Part shown: piece after piece, positions 54,399 through 62,284 of the stretch
Layout of the letters: each line of letters opens with the position of its first letter
How positions within the stretch are numbered: the first letter of the stretch is position 1
Assembly: GCA_015233565.1 (NCBI GenBank)
Contig: JADFXM010000029.1
Span: 26,544 to 90,543, forward strand
Origin: Candidatus Rifleibacteriota bacterium
GTDB taxonomy: Bacteria; Muiribacteriota; Ozemobacteria; Ozemobacterales; Ozemobacteraceae
Direction of reading: 5' to 3'
DNA: 64,000 bases
Made by a program: the position numbers and the translations under genes
The notes under the pieces: model-generated
What the model saw: the letters and a program-made list of their open reading frames with translations, nothing else
Databases searched by the model: none
Told to the model about the DNA's origin: nothing

Positions 54399-54428
54399 TT
54401 GACATTTTACTTTTAAATAAAGTATTTT
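54399..54428 (+). promoter_or_regulatory. Possible promoter of the Pycsar-effector-like gene
   Basis: A perfect TTGACA, 18 bp spacer and TATTTT, divergent from the glycine-zipper promoter with 11 bp between the two -35 boxes. The leader would be about 97 nt. Confidence 0.5.
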
Positions 54429-54531
54429 ATTAATTGTATGCAAAAACCTAATTTTTCGGGGATTGATTCTATATCGAGCGAAAAGAACAGGACCATTCCT
54501 GAATTAATCACTATTTGAAGGAGCCATAAAA

Positions 54532-55071
54532 ATGATCATCGACAAAAAAGAAAACACAACCATGGAAATTACTGAACAGATTAAAATAGCCTTTACTATC
54601 TTGAACTACAACCAGGGATTAATACAATTTGCTGACGGGAAGGCAAATGCTCTTCTTTTAATTAATTCAATATTTATTGCTTCCATGGCCCCATTCATTG
54701 AGCTGGCTTCAAAAGGCTTGAGTAAAATAGGAATTCTCTTGCAAATTATTTTTTTTGTTTTTTCGATTCTTTCGATTTTAACCTCGATTGGGGTCATTAC
54801 TACTAGAAAGGTTCCCGCTCTCGAACGGGAAAATAAAGGCAATCTGATTTTTTTTGGAGAAATTATTCAGACCAACAATCCGGATGGGTATATTCATGAA
54901 TTTAATTCTTTGGATGCCAAAAAATTCCAAAATACGCTTCTAACCAATATCTTTGTTATTTCCAAAATTGCTGCCTCCAAATACGCAATCTACAATATCG
55001 CTCAGCTGGCAACCTTGATCTCATGCATCCTTTGGATAATCAATCTGGTTTTTGTAATTTGCCTTAAATAA
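54532..55071 (+). CDS. Orphan Pycsar-effector-like membrane protein
   Basis: A 179-residue protein resembling the PycTM effector family (DUF5706). In Pycsar antiphage systems a cyclase makes cCMP or cUMP after infection and the effector then damages the membrane. Two helices match the family: FADGKANALLLINSIFIASM with its conserved D-K-A segment, followed by SKIGILLQIIFFVFSILSIL, and a C-terminal helix YNIAQLATLISCILWIINLV. It has AAGGAG eight bases before the ATG. No nucleotide cyclase or other defence gene is adjacent, so it is either an orphan, a partner of a distant cyclase or a relative with another role. Confidence 0.68.
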   Translation: MIIDKKENTTMEITEQIKIAFTILNYNQGLIQFADGKANALLLINSIFIASMAPFIELASKGLSKIGILLQIIFFVFSILSILTSIGVITTRKVPALERENKGNLIFFGEIIQTNNPDGYIHEFNSLDAKKFQNTLLTNIFVISKIAASKYAIYNIAQLATLISCILWIINLVFVICLK

Positions 55072-55241
55072 TGCCGGCATTTTCAATCAGTCTTGACTAA
55101 ATCAGGTTTTTTGGAAGCTGTATGAAAGTAGCTGATCCGAATTCTTTAAAACCTGCTTTAAAACAGAGATTTCAGAGAGAAGATCGGAAACTCTTTCTTT
55201 TTTCACTAAGTACCTTTTCTGCTTTCTTTTCGAAAATTATT

Positions 55242-57446
55242 TCAGCGAATTTGCTGGTCGTTTTTTGGTGAAATTTCTTTCAAAAGATCTTTGAATATTG
55301 TGTTTCGCTCTTTTATTTTTTCGTTCTTGATCCCCAGGAAAATTGCTTTTTTCACACCCAATATTACGAGAACCTTTTTGGCTCTTGTAATGGCTGTATA
55401 GATCAGATTGCGTTGCAGCAAAATGAAATGTTGCGTTGAAATTATTAAAACCACGCCTGGATATTCACATCCCTGGGATTTATGAACCGTAATAGCATAT
55501 GCAAGCGAAAGATCGAAGAGGTCAGAAAATTCAAATTTTTTTAATCCCTGAGGAAATTCGATCGAAATTTCCTGGTCTTCTGGCTCTATTTTGCGAATAA
55601 ATCCTATGTCTCCGTTAAAGACTTCCAGATTGTAATTATTCTTATTTTGGATGACTTTATCGCCTTCCCGGAACGTTCTATGAAGATGTTTAATTTCTCT
55701 TTTTTCATCACTTCCCGGATTCAATGACTCTTGAAGAGTTTTATTGAGGTTCTCAGAGCCCAGTGACCCTCTGTGCATTGGAGTCAAAACCTGGATATCC
55801 TGAAGATGATCCAAGCCAAACTTTCTGGGAAGGCTTTTGGATACCACATTTTGAAGCAATTCAAGAGATTTTTCGGGTTCGGGGGAATCCAAAAAGTAAC
55901 AATCGGTGGTGATTTTTCCGTCTGGGACTACGAGTTTTGGCATCTCACCCCTCAATATTCGATGCGCGTTTGAAATAATCAGTGATGTTTCGGCCTGCCG
56001 AAAAACTGTTTTTAGCCTGATTACCCGAACTGTTTCCGAATCTATCAACCCTTTTAAGACCATTCCCGGCCCGACTGATGGCAATTGGTCAACATCCCCA
56101 ACCATTATTAACCCTGCCTTCAAGGGAAGTGCTTTTATCAGCGAGTAGAATAATTCCATATCAATCATGGAACATTCATCCAGTATAAGTGTGTCACAAT
56201 TCAAAGGGTTCTTCTGATTAAATCTGAATTCATTATTGCTTGGAGAATATTCGAGTAATCGATGAATGGTTTTTGCTTCCATTCCGGTTACTTCGCTTAA
56301 TCTTTTCGCGGCACGTCCCGTTGGACTTGCTAACAGAACTTTTTTGCCAAGATGGCTATGAGAGGAAACCACCGCTTTTAAGGTGGTAGTTTTTCCTGTG
56401 CCAGGGCCTCCGGTAAGTATCAAAAGTTTTTCGGAGAGAGAAATCTCCACAGCTAATTGCTGCTGGTCTGATAATTTCTGATGTTCCTGTTCAAATACTC
56501 TTTCCAGGACCTTTATCACCCGCTCCCGGGGCGGAGCGAGAAGTTTACAATTTAAATGCGTCCGTAAAATTTCTACACTTCCGAATTCGTATCGGTGAAG
56601 CCATGGTAAATAAATCAATTTTTCATCTTTGAAAGGATGTACTTTTAGCCGCCCGCTTTTTTCCTGCTCGGAAACGGCTATTTCAAGCAATTCATTTTCG
56701 TTTACCTCTAGAATTGCCAATGTTTTTTGAAATAATTCTTTTTTAGGTAAATAAAGATGCCCTTCTTCAGATGATTCTGAAAGAGCATACAATAATCCCG
56801 CCTGCAATCTTCGGGGATCGTTTCCCTGAATTCCAAATTCTTTTGCAATTTTATCAGCAGTTTTAAAACCGATCCCTTTTATCTCGTAGGCCAGAATATA
56901 CGGATTTGCTCCAACTTTAGTGATTGCATCAGACCCAAAAGACTTGAAAATTTTTACGGCGTAGGCTGTTGAAATCCCATGTCCTTGCAAAAAAACCATC
57001 ACATCTTGAACTGATTTTTGCTCAACCCAACCTTTTATTATCTTTTCTGCCCGAAAAGATCCAATTCCTTCACATTCTTCTAATTTTTCCGGATTTTTTT
57101 CGATTATTTCAAGGGTTTGAATTCCAAATTTTGCTACCAGTCGTTTGGCGGTAACAGGGCCAACTCCTTTAATCAGACCCGACCCAAGGTATTTTTCTAT
57201 TCCCTTGATTGATGCCGGTTTTATAGTCGAGTATTTTTCCGAATGAAATTGGAGGCCAAATTGAGGATGCTGAACCCAATTTCCGCAAACTCTAATTTCT
57301 TCTCCCGGATGAATTGCACCAAATTTTCCAATAACGGTCAGGCCTCGTGAATGGCCTCTCGAAGTTACTTTGATGACGGAATAACCATTTTCGGAATTGT
57401 GGAAAGTAACTCTATCAACGGTAGCTGTAATCCATTCTAAATCCAC
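55242..57446 (-). CDS. recD2: RecD2-like ATP-dependent helicase
   Basis: A 734-residue superfamily 1B DNA helicase. The N-terminal domain (GTVERV-like TATVDRVTFHNSENGYSV) and helix-hairpin-helix repeats (about 70-240) identify RecD2, the RecBC-independent type. Walker A is TGGPGTGKTTTLKA near residue 335, with LILDECSMIDMEL (Walker B), GDVDQLPSVGPG, and AYAITVHKSQGCEY (motif V) and VYTAITRAKKVLVI (motif VI). I prefer the GTG at 57446, which has GGAG six bases before it; the frame stays open 14 codons further upstream to another GTG. It starts near, and is divergent from, the large membrane protein gene. Confidence 0.94.
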   Translation of the reverse strand: MDLEWITATVDRVTFHNSENGYSVIKVTSRGHSRGLTVIGKFGAIHPGEEIRVCGNWVQHPQFGLQFHSEKYSTIKPASIKGIEKYLGSGLIKGVGPVTAKRLVAKFGIQTLEIIEKNPEKLEECEGIGSFRAEKIIKGWVEQKSVQDVMVFLQGHGISTAYAVKIFKSFGSDAITKVGANPYILAYEIKGIGFKTADKIAKEFGIQGNDPRRLQAGLLYALSESSEEGHLYLPKKELFQKTLAILEVNENELLEIAVSEQEKSGRLKVHPFKDEKLIYLPWLHRYEFGSVEILRTHLNCKLLAPPRERVIKVLERVFEQEHQKLSDQQQLAVEISLSEKLLILTGGPGTGKTTTLKAVVSSHSHLGKKVLLASPTGRAAKRLSEVTGMEAKTIHRLLEYSPSNNEFRFNQKNPLNCDTLILDECSMIDMELFYSLIKALPLKAGLIMVGDVDQLPSVGPGMVLKGLIDSETVRVIRLKTVFRQAETSLIISNAHRILRGEMPKLVVPDGKITTDCYFLDSPEPEKSLELLQNVVSKSLPRKFGLDHLQDIQVLTPMHRGSLGSENLNKTLQESLNPGSDEKREIKHLHRTFREGDKVIQNKNNYNLEVFNGDIGFIRKIEPEDQEISIEFPQGLKKFEFSDLFDLSLAYAITVHKSQGCEYPGVVLIISTQHFILLQRNLIYTAITRAKKVLVILGVKKAIFLGIKNEKIKERNTIFKDLLKEISPKNDQQIR

Positions 57447-57514
57447 TTCACACTCCGAAACTGAATTCCAAAAAAGCAAGGTTGACACAAATCTTGATGG
57501 GTGATAATTATTTC

Positions 57515-60241
57515 ATGCTGAAAATTAATACCAAAAAAGAAAACCATTTTCAAATGCATAAAGTGTTCAATTTCTTTTCCTTAATCCTTTTGTTGGTCTT
57601 TATTCTTATTTTCACTTTTAATTCCCTGAATTCTTTTTACCAACTTCCTGGTTTGGAGATCACTTATTCCGGATTTGGGTTTGTTTCACCCGGTGACTCT
57701 CAGGACTTGATCCTCTATGTATCGGAAAGTGAAAAAAAGATTCCCTGCACAGGACTAAATCTTGAACTAAGCATTTCAAAGGTTTTTGGAAACCAAAAAT
57801 CCTCGATCCTAAAGACAAATTTTTTTGAGTTTCAACCTGGCTGTTATAAGACAACATTTCTGCCATCTGGAAATTTAGATGAGGGTGAATTGCTGCTTAC
57901 AATCAGATATTCCGGAAATCCGCAAGGGGAGTTAGCCAAATTTCAATGGCCTGTAATAAAACCCCTCATGCTGATTTGTAATTGCCGCTCTAAACTATTT
58001 TTTCCTGGCAACACAATTGTTTTTGATTTTTGCGCAATGGAAGGTTTAAAAGGATTGCCACCTGTTGTTCAACCGATTAGATGCTCAATTAAAACTCCTG
58101 ACGGGATTAAAATAATTAACCGATTTGCAAATCAAACCAAAAACGGTTGGGGTGTGTTTAACTTCCTGTTGCACCCTTTTGCTCCATCAGGTCCTTGGTC
58201 AGCTCTTTTCCAATTTGGAAATCTGGAAATTTCTTTTCATTTCGATGTTTGGTCAGCTAATGCAATTCTAAAAAAAGTCGAATCTTTTTTCCCCAATATT
58301 TTTTTCATAAAAGATGAAAATAAAGTTCAAAATTTGAATGGAAATGGCAATTCAGGAAAGAATATTTCAATAAAAAAGACTAAAAGTGGGTATGCAATAA
58401 TACTTGACCCATCCATAGAAAATCTTTCTGATTCCTTATTGGAAATTTGGAGTAATGGCTCTTTATCGGAAATAATTTCAACAAAAACACTTCCGAAAAA
58501 ACAAGCACTATTTTTACCAAAAGAGAAGCTCTCCAAAGGGGTTCATTTCATTAGATTATGGCAAAATAATGCCATTCCTAAAATTCTTGGGGAAGAGGTT
58601 CTTTTAAAACTTCCACAAAAAAATCTTTTTTCAAGCTTCTTTTCCAATTTCTCGAAATTAGTCAGATTTTCATCGAATAGTAATAACTTATTGGAAAAAT
58701 TTATTTTTTTCCCTAAATCCCAGGGAATTGGGAAATTCCTTTTCAGCGAATTTTCCTTTCCATTTAAAAAGAATCTTTCTAAACTTTCAGAATATTTTAT
58801 TTTATTTGTCCCTTTTTTGTTTTTGTTCTCATTCTTTTTTAAGAAAAGCCTTTCTGTTTATCTTTCAGATTCAGATTTGGGAAAACTTGTTTATTCACCT
58901 GAAAATTTGGCATTGACCTATTTCTTTTTTCTTTTTTCCAAAATTGAAATCGAAGAAATAGGGATTTTCGTTAATCTTCTTTCAATTGTTGTGTTAATTA
59001 TCTCCAAATGTTTTTTTGAAAAAAAACTTTCGTTTGTGAAATCCTTTTTCGGCCTCGGATTTCTCCTAGCCGGATTGAACACATTACTTTCTGCATTTGA
59101 AATTTTTCCCTTGCAGGACTGGATCCAAATTCAATATGCATTACTGTATTTTTTTATTTTTTGGTTACTTTTTCTTTCAGGGTATTTCCAAATTTCAACT
59201 GTTTTTTCAAAAACTTATTCCCTAATAAAGCAATTTAAAGGAAACACCAATGAAATATTTGAAATGCTTTTCAAAAATGACTTTTTTTCCCCGATTAAAT
59301 TTGTCTTTTTTGCTTTTATTGTTTTACTAGGGACCAGCCTATTTTTAAAGAATAATTTATATTTAAGAAATTCAATTATTAATGAGCTTCCGAGGGAATT
59401 TGTTGAAAACCGAAAAGATGAAAATCCATTCAAAAAATCGAGCTTTTTCAGATTAATCTCTTTGCATTCAAATTTTGAAAAAGTTTTTCGGTACTTTTTG
59501 GGAAATCCTCTTCATTTTTTTTCTATCTTTTTAAACCGAGATCATACTTTTAACAGACAAACTATTAGTATTCCTAGGCATTTTGAAAAAATTGATCGGG
59601 AACTTGATCTTGATAAAGAGCAAATTGATACTCTTACGATTTTTCAGGAAAAATCAGATTATTTAAAAAGAATAATTGAATTATGCGAAAGTAGAAAAAG
59701 AGACTTCTTCGCATATTTGATCGAATTATCTGCACGGGTAAAATTAATCAAATTTCTCCCTGATGAGAAAAAAAATCGCGAATTGTTTAAATTAGAGGCT
59801 TTATTGGGTTCTATTTCACACGAAATCATCCGTTTGAGGAAAACTTCATTGGATGAAGAATACCAAAAATATTTGCCTTATCTCACTTTTTCAAATGCTA
59901 AGGGCACCATCGAAATTGATAAAAAACTTGAAGATGAAATATACAAACTTACGGGGATAAATAAGGATTCTTTTTCTCCTGTTATTGATTTTTCAGATGA
60001 AAAATTTCGAGAATTTCCCAAAATTAAGGAATTCAGGAATATTTTTTCTCCCTTGGACAACAATGAACTTTTTTCCCCCGATGGCAAACTGTTTTTCATT
60101 GGAAAAAACGGGAAGATTCCCTTGAAATTGTCAGGACAAACTCTGATTTTAAAAAGGGGGAAAAATTTTTCCGATACTTTTATTCCCCAAAAAATTGCTG
60201 TAATCAGAAATGAACCTATCCTTGTGGAAATTTGTCCTTAA
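57515..60241 (+). CDS. Large multispan membrane protein, unknown function
   Basis: A 908-residue protein of no recognised family. The order is an N-terminal helix (about 15-40), an exported beta region of about 230 residues, a membrane block with about five helices (about 430-640) and a soluble helical C-terminal region with a probable beta end. The segment PGNTIVFDFCAMEGLKGLPP to GNLEISFHFDVW resembles a macroglobulin MG-type beta sandwich. The membrane block is very rich in Phe. I use the ATG at 57515 (GGTGA upstream); an ATG at 57497 and a TTG at 57482 are in the same frame. Possible relation: a sensor or transporter of the envelope. Confidence 0.62.
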   Translation: MLKINTKKENHFQMHKVFNFFSLILLLVFILIFTFNSLNSFYQLPGLEITYSGFGFVSPGDSQDLILYVSESEKKIPCTGLNLELSISKVFGNQKSSILKTNFFEFQPGCYKTTFLPSGNLDEGELLLTIRYSGNPQGELAKFQWPVIKPLMLICNCRSKLFFPGNTIVFDFCAMEGLKGLPPVVQPIRCSIKTPDGIKIINRFANQTKNGWGVFNFLLHPFAPSGPWSALFQFGNLEISFHFDVWSANAILKKVESFFPNIFFIKDENKVQNLNGNGNSGKNISIKKTKSGYAIILDPSIENLSDSLLEIWSNGSLSEIISTKTLPKKQALFLPKEKLSKGVHFIRLWQNNAIPKILGEEVLLKLPQKNLFSSFFSNFSKLVRFSSNSNNLLEKFIFFPKSQGIGKFLFSEFSFPFKKNLSKLSEYFILFVPFLFLFSFFFKKSLSVYLSDSDLGKLVYSPENLALTYFFFLFSKIEIEEIGIFVNLLSIVVLIISKCFFEKKLSFVKSFFGLGFLLAGLNTLLSAFEIFPLQDWIQIQYALLYFFIFWLLFLSGYFQISTVFSKTYSLIKQFKGNTNEIFEMLFKNDFFSPIKFVFFAFIVLLGTSLFLKNNLYLRNSIINELPREFVENRKDENPFKKSSFFRLISLHSNFEKVFRYFLGNPLHFFSIFLNRDHTFNRQTISIPRHFEKIDRELDLDKEQIDTLTIFQEKSDYLKRIIELCESRKRDFFAYLIELSARVKLIKFLPDEKKNRELFKLEALLGSISHEIIRLRKTSLDEEYQKYLPYLTFSNAKGTIEIDKKLEDEIYKLTGINKDSFSPVIDFSDEKFREFPKIKEFRNIFSPLDNNELFSPDGKLFFIGKNGKIPLKLSGQTLILKRGKNFSDTFIPQKIAVIRNEPILVEICP

Positions 60242-60247
60242 ATACAT

Positions 60248-60422
60248 CGCGGTCGTGAGCAGATTCCGCCTAATCTGGGCTCCGCTTTTATGCCCATATT
60301 AGGCAGAATTCTGCTCAACGGCCCTGTTAGGCAGAGCGTAAGCGGAGCCTGGTAGGGCTGGTGAGCGGGCTTTCTGCTCACGACCGCGTTAAGCGGGCCG
60401 CTTGCGGGCCGCTTAACAGGGC
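60248..60422. repeat. GC-rich nested inverted-repeat cluster
   Basis: A 16 bp perfect inverted repeat CGCGGTCGTGAGCAGA (60248-60263) / TCTGCTCACGACCGCG (60373-60388) encloses a hairpin GCCTAATCTGGGC (60268-60280) / GCCCATATTAGGC (60292-60304) with one mismatch. A third pair, GCCCTGTTA (60321-60329) / TAACAGGGC (60414-60422), and a fourth, GTTAAGCGG/CCGCTTAAC (60388-60417), overlap it, so different folds exclude one another. It is clearly GC-richer than its surroundings. No coding frame or known RNA family fits. Confidence 0.75.
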
Positions 60423-60458
60423 ATACCATCTTCATAGGTTTTAAAAGGAAAATCATCT

Positions 60459-60783
60459 GAGCTTCTTGCAATATTGTATAAAATTCGCACATCGGGAAGA
60501 AGAAATTCAGGTTTGATGATCATTGCGATATTTTTCGCAAATTCAGAATTCCTGTTGTCGTAAACTTCACTTTCTTCGATTGCTCAGCTTCAAAAGCCGA
60601 TTCCGTAGAGATTAAAAAAGTTTTCTGCCCGAATTTTGTTTTGAGACCAAATATTCCCAAAGTTAAGGCAGGAATCTCATCCAAACGAGTTCACGTTTCC
60701 AGGTTTTGGGAAAATGGTCTCAAGATTATATTCCCGGGAATTGGAATTCTGAAATTTGAATTTGCTAATTTTGCAAGAACCTC
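60459..60783. repeat. Family A copy 3, split by a nested element
   Basis: Outer ends are the family A ends GAGCTTCTTGCAA and TTGCAAGAACCTC, flanked by a perfect 4 bp duplication ATCT (60455-60458 and 60784-60787). The total is 325 bp because a B-type element lies inside. The left half of A is diverged but recognisable to about 60538, and the right end resumes TTTGCTAATTTTGCAAG. Confidence 0.8.
60539..60757. repeat. Family B-type element nested in family A copy 3
   Basis: Bounded by AAATTCAGAATTCC (60539-60552) and GGAATTCTGAAATTT (60743-60757), a 14 bp terminal inverted repeat like that of family B copy 2. The interior differs from copies 1-3, so it may be a separate subfamily sharing ends. 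Confidence 0.65.
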
Positions 60784-60788
60784 ATCTC

Positions 60789-62033
60789 CTACTTCTTTTT
60801 CAGAGTTGGGTTTTCTTTTTCAGTTTTTTCGGTTTCAAAAAGTCGAATTATAGAATTAATATGCTGCATCAAAGAAGTAAACTTATCGAAAAAGGGGAGT
60901 TGTTTTACTTCGGAAAAATATTCTCCAGCGGTTTCAAAATCACCTAATCTTCTGGAGAGTTCTCCAATCAGGAAACAAGTAACGACGACGGATCTTTCGG
61001 GGAGCTTGTCCATTCCTTTTTCAAGTGTTGCAAAAAGTGTTCCATTTGCTGGAAATCGGCCATTAATTAATCTATAAGATTGGTAAACTCTCTTAAAAAG
61101 ATCTCGCGCTTTAATTTGCATTTCCTTTTCCTGGGGGTCATGAGCAATTCTTCTGCAAAGCCAGGAAGCTTTTAAATAAAATTCACCTGCCAGGCGAAGA
61201 TAATTTCGATATTCTAATTGAAGTGCACTGGTTGCGGCTAGTTCAAAAGATTTTATTCCATGCAGAAGGGCTCTTTCTTCCTTAAAGTCAAGGTTAAAAG
61301 ATATTTGCCTTCGAATCAAAAAGTTGTCGAGACTATGGAATCTCTGCTTTTGGGATTCAGCGAATTCCATTCTATTGAAGTCTCCAACATAATTTCCAAA
61401 AAAGCAATTCGGGCAAACCATTACAGAATAAAGTTCCGGGTGAACTCTGTCTTTGCAGATGGGGCAAAAATCAGAGTCGGTGTCTGTGACGGGAAGTATC
61501 CAAAGTTTAAAGCGGGTTCCAAGGAAAACATTCCCGCAAGGTGGGCATTTGAATTCAACTTTCCGAAGATTGTTTTCATCAACTTTAGGAAACTGTTTCG
61601 AAGGTTTTTCTTTCCAAATGGCTTGGTTATTATCTGAAAATTCTTCTTTTACCGTAATTGATGGTTCAAGCATTATCTGGTTAAAGGTCTTCACTAGTCG
61701 GGGAATGCTAATTGGCTTTACAAGAAGATTAACGGCTCCTTCCTCGATACATGATTGAGCAATATCAGGATCGAATTCCTCGGCGATAAATACTAAGCGA
61801 GCATCGGGAGCTTTTTTTCTTCCCAGAGATACGATTCCTTTTGGTTTTTTCGGTAATCCATCTAAATCGACAAACCAAGCAATTACCGGGAGGTCCATCG
61901 ATATTTGAACTAATTCTTCAACAACGCTGATAACTTTTACTTTAAATCCAAATTCTTTTCCGCTTAGCTCAAGAATTGACCTGGCTTTTTCGTTTTTAGT
62001 TAAAATTAGGATGCAGGAAGATTCCGGTCTCAT
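60789..62033 (-). CDS. Receiver-domain protein fused to DUF2225
   Basis: A 414-residue protein. Residues 7-120 have a response-regulator receiver fold (ILILTKNEKARSILELSG; phosphorylation region VIAWFVDLDGLP; FIAEEFD and the lysine of LLVKPISIP), but the aspartate triad is degenerate. From about 150 a zinc-binding DUF2225 domain follows with FKCPPCGNVF, FCPICKDRV and VCPNCFFGNYVGDF, then a helical TPR-like tail (about 250-400). DUF2225 is common in Firmicutes and related phyla with no proven role. The gene ends one base before the duplicated ATCT of a mobile repeat. Confidence 0.72.
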   Translation of the reverse strand: MRPESSCILILTKNEKARSILELSGKEFGFKVKVISVVEELVQISMDLPVIAWFVDLDGLPKKPKGIVSLGRKKAPDARLVFIAEEFDPDIAQSCIEEGAVNLLVKPISIPRLVKTFNQIMLEPSITVKEEFSDNNQAIWKEKPSKQFPKVDENNLRKVEFKCPPCGNVFLGTRFKLWILPVTDTDSDFCPICKDRVHPELYSVMVCPNCFFGNYVGDFNRMEFAESQKQRFHSLDNFLIRRQISFNLDFKEERALLHGIKSFELAATSALQLEYRNYLRLAGEFYLKASWLCRRIAHDPQEKEMQIKARDLFKRVYQSYRLINGRFPANGTLFATLEKGMDKLPERSVVVTCFLIGELSRRLGDFETAGEYFSEVKQLPFFDKFTSLMQHINSIIRLFETEKTEKENPTLKKK

Positions 62034-62063
62034 ATTATTCTTTTCTCTGTTAGATTTTTTTTG

Positions 62064-62092
62064 AGTTTAACTAAAATACTTAAATGAATCAA
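62064..62092 (-). promoter_or_regulatory. Promoter of the receiver-DUF2225 gene
   Basis: On the minus strand TTGATT, a 17 bp spacer and TAAACT, about 30 bases before the ATG. Confidence 0.42.
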
Positions 62093-62284
62093 GCTTTCAA
62101 ATCATTTTTTTTTTGATTCGAAAAGATCTTAGTTTTTTTTCCCCAAGAACAATTTTTGAGCGAATAATTAATAAGAGTTTATGCAAAGCGTCCTTCAAAT
62201 TGTGGGAAGAATCGCGAGAATTTTTTTTGAGTACTTCCGTGTGTGAAACTCATCTCAGCCAAAGAAAAATTGCAGGAGAGAAAA

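Larger units (their letters stand above)
60242..60788. other. Gene-free repeat and palindrome region
   Basis: Contains the GC-rich palindrome cluster (60248-60422) and a nested family A/B element (60459-60783). Nothing else is seen; no gene is supported. Confidence 0.6.

Noticed and set aside
60316..60422. Integron attC-like words (GTTAGGC, GCTTAAC, GTTAAGC)
   Set aside because: The words are present but not in the R''-L''-L'-R' order or spacing of an attC site, and no integrase or cassette array is nearby.
60238..60492. A minus-strand open frame through the GC-rich palindrome cluster
   Set aside because: It is open only because the block is GC-rich and palindromic, has no ribosome-binding site and runs into the end of family A. 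No protein family fits.
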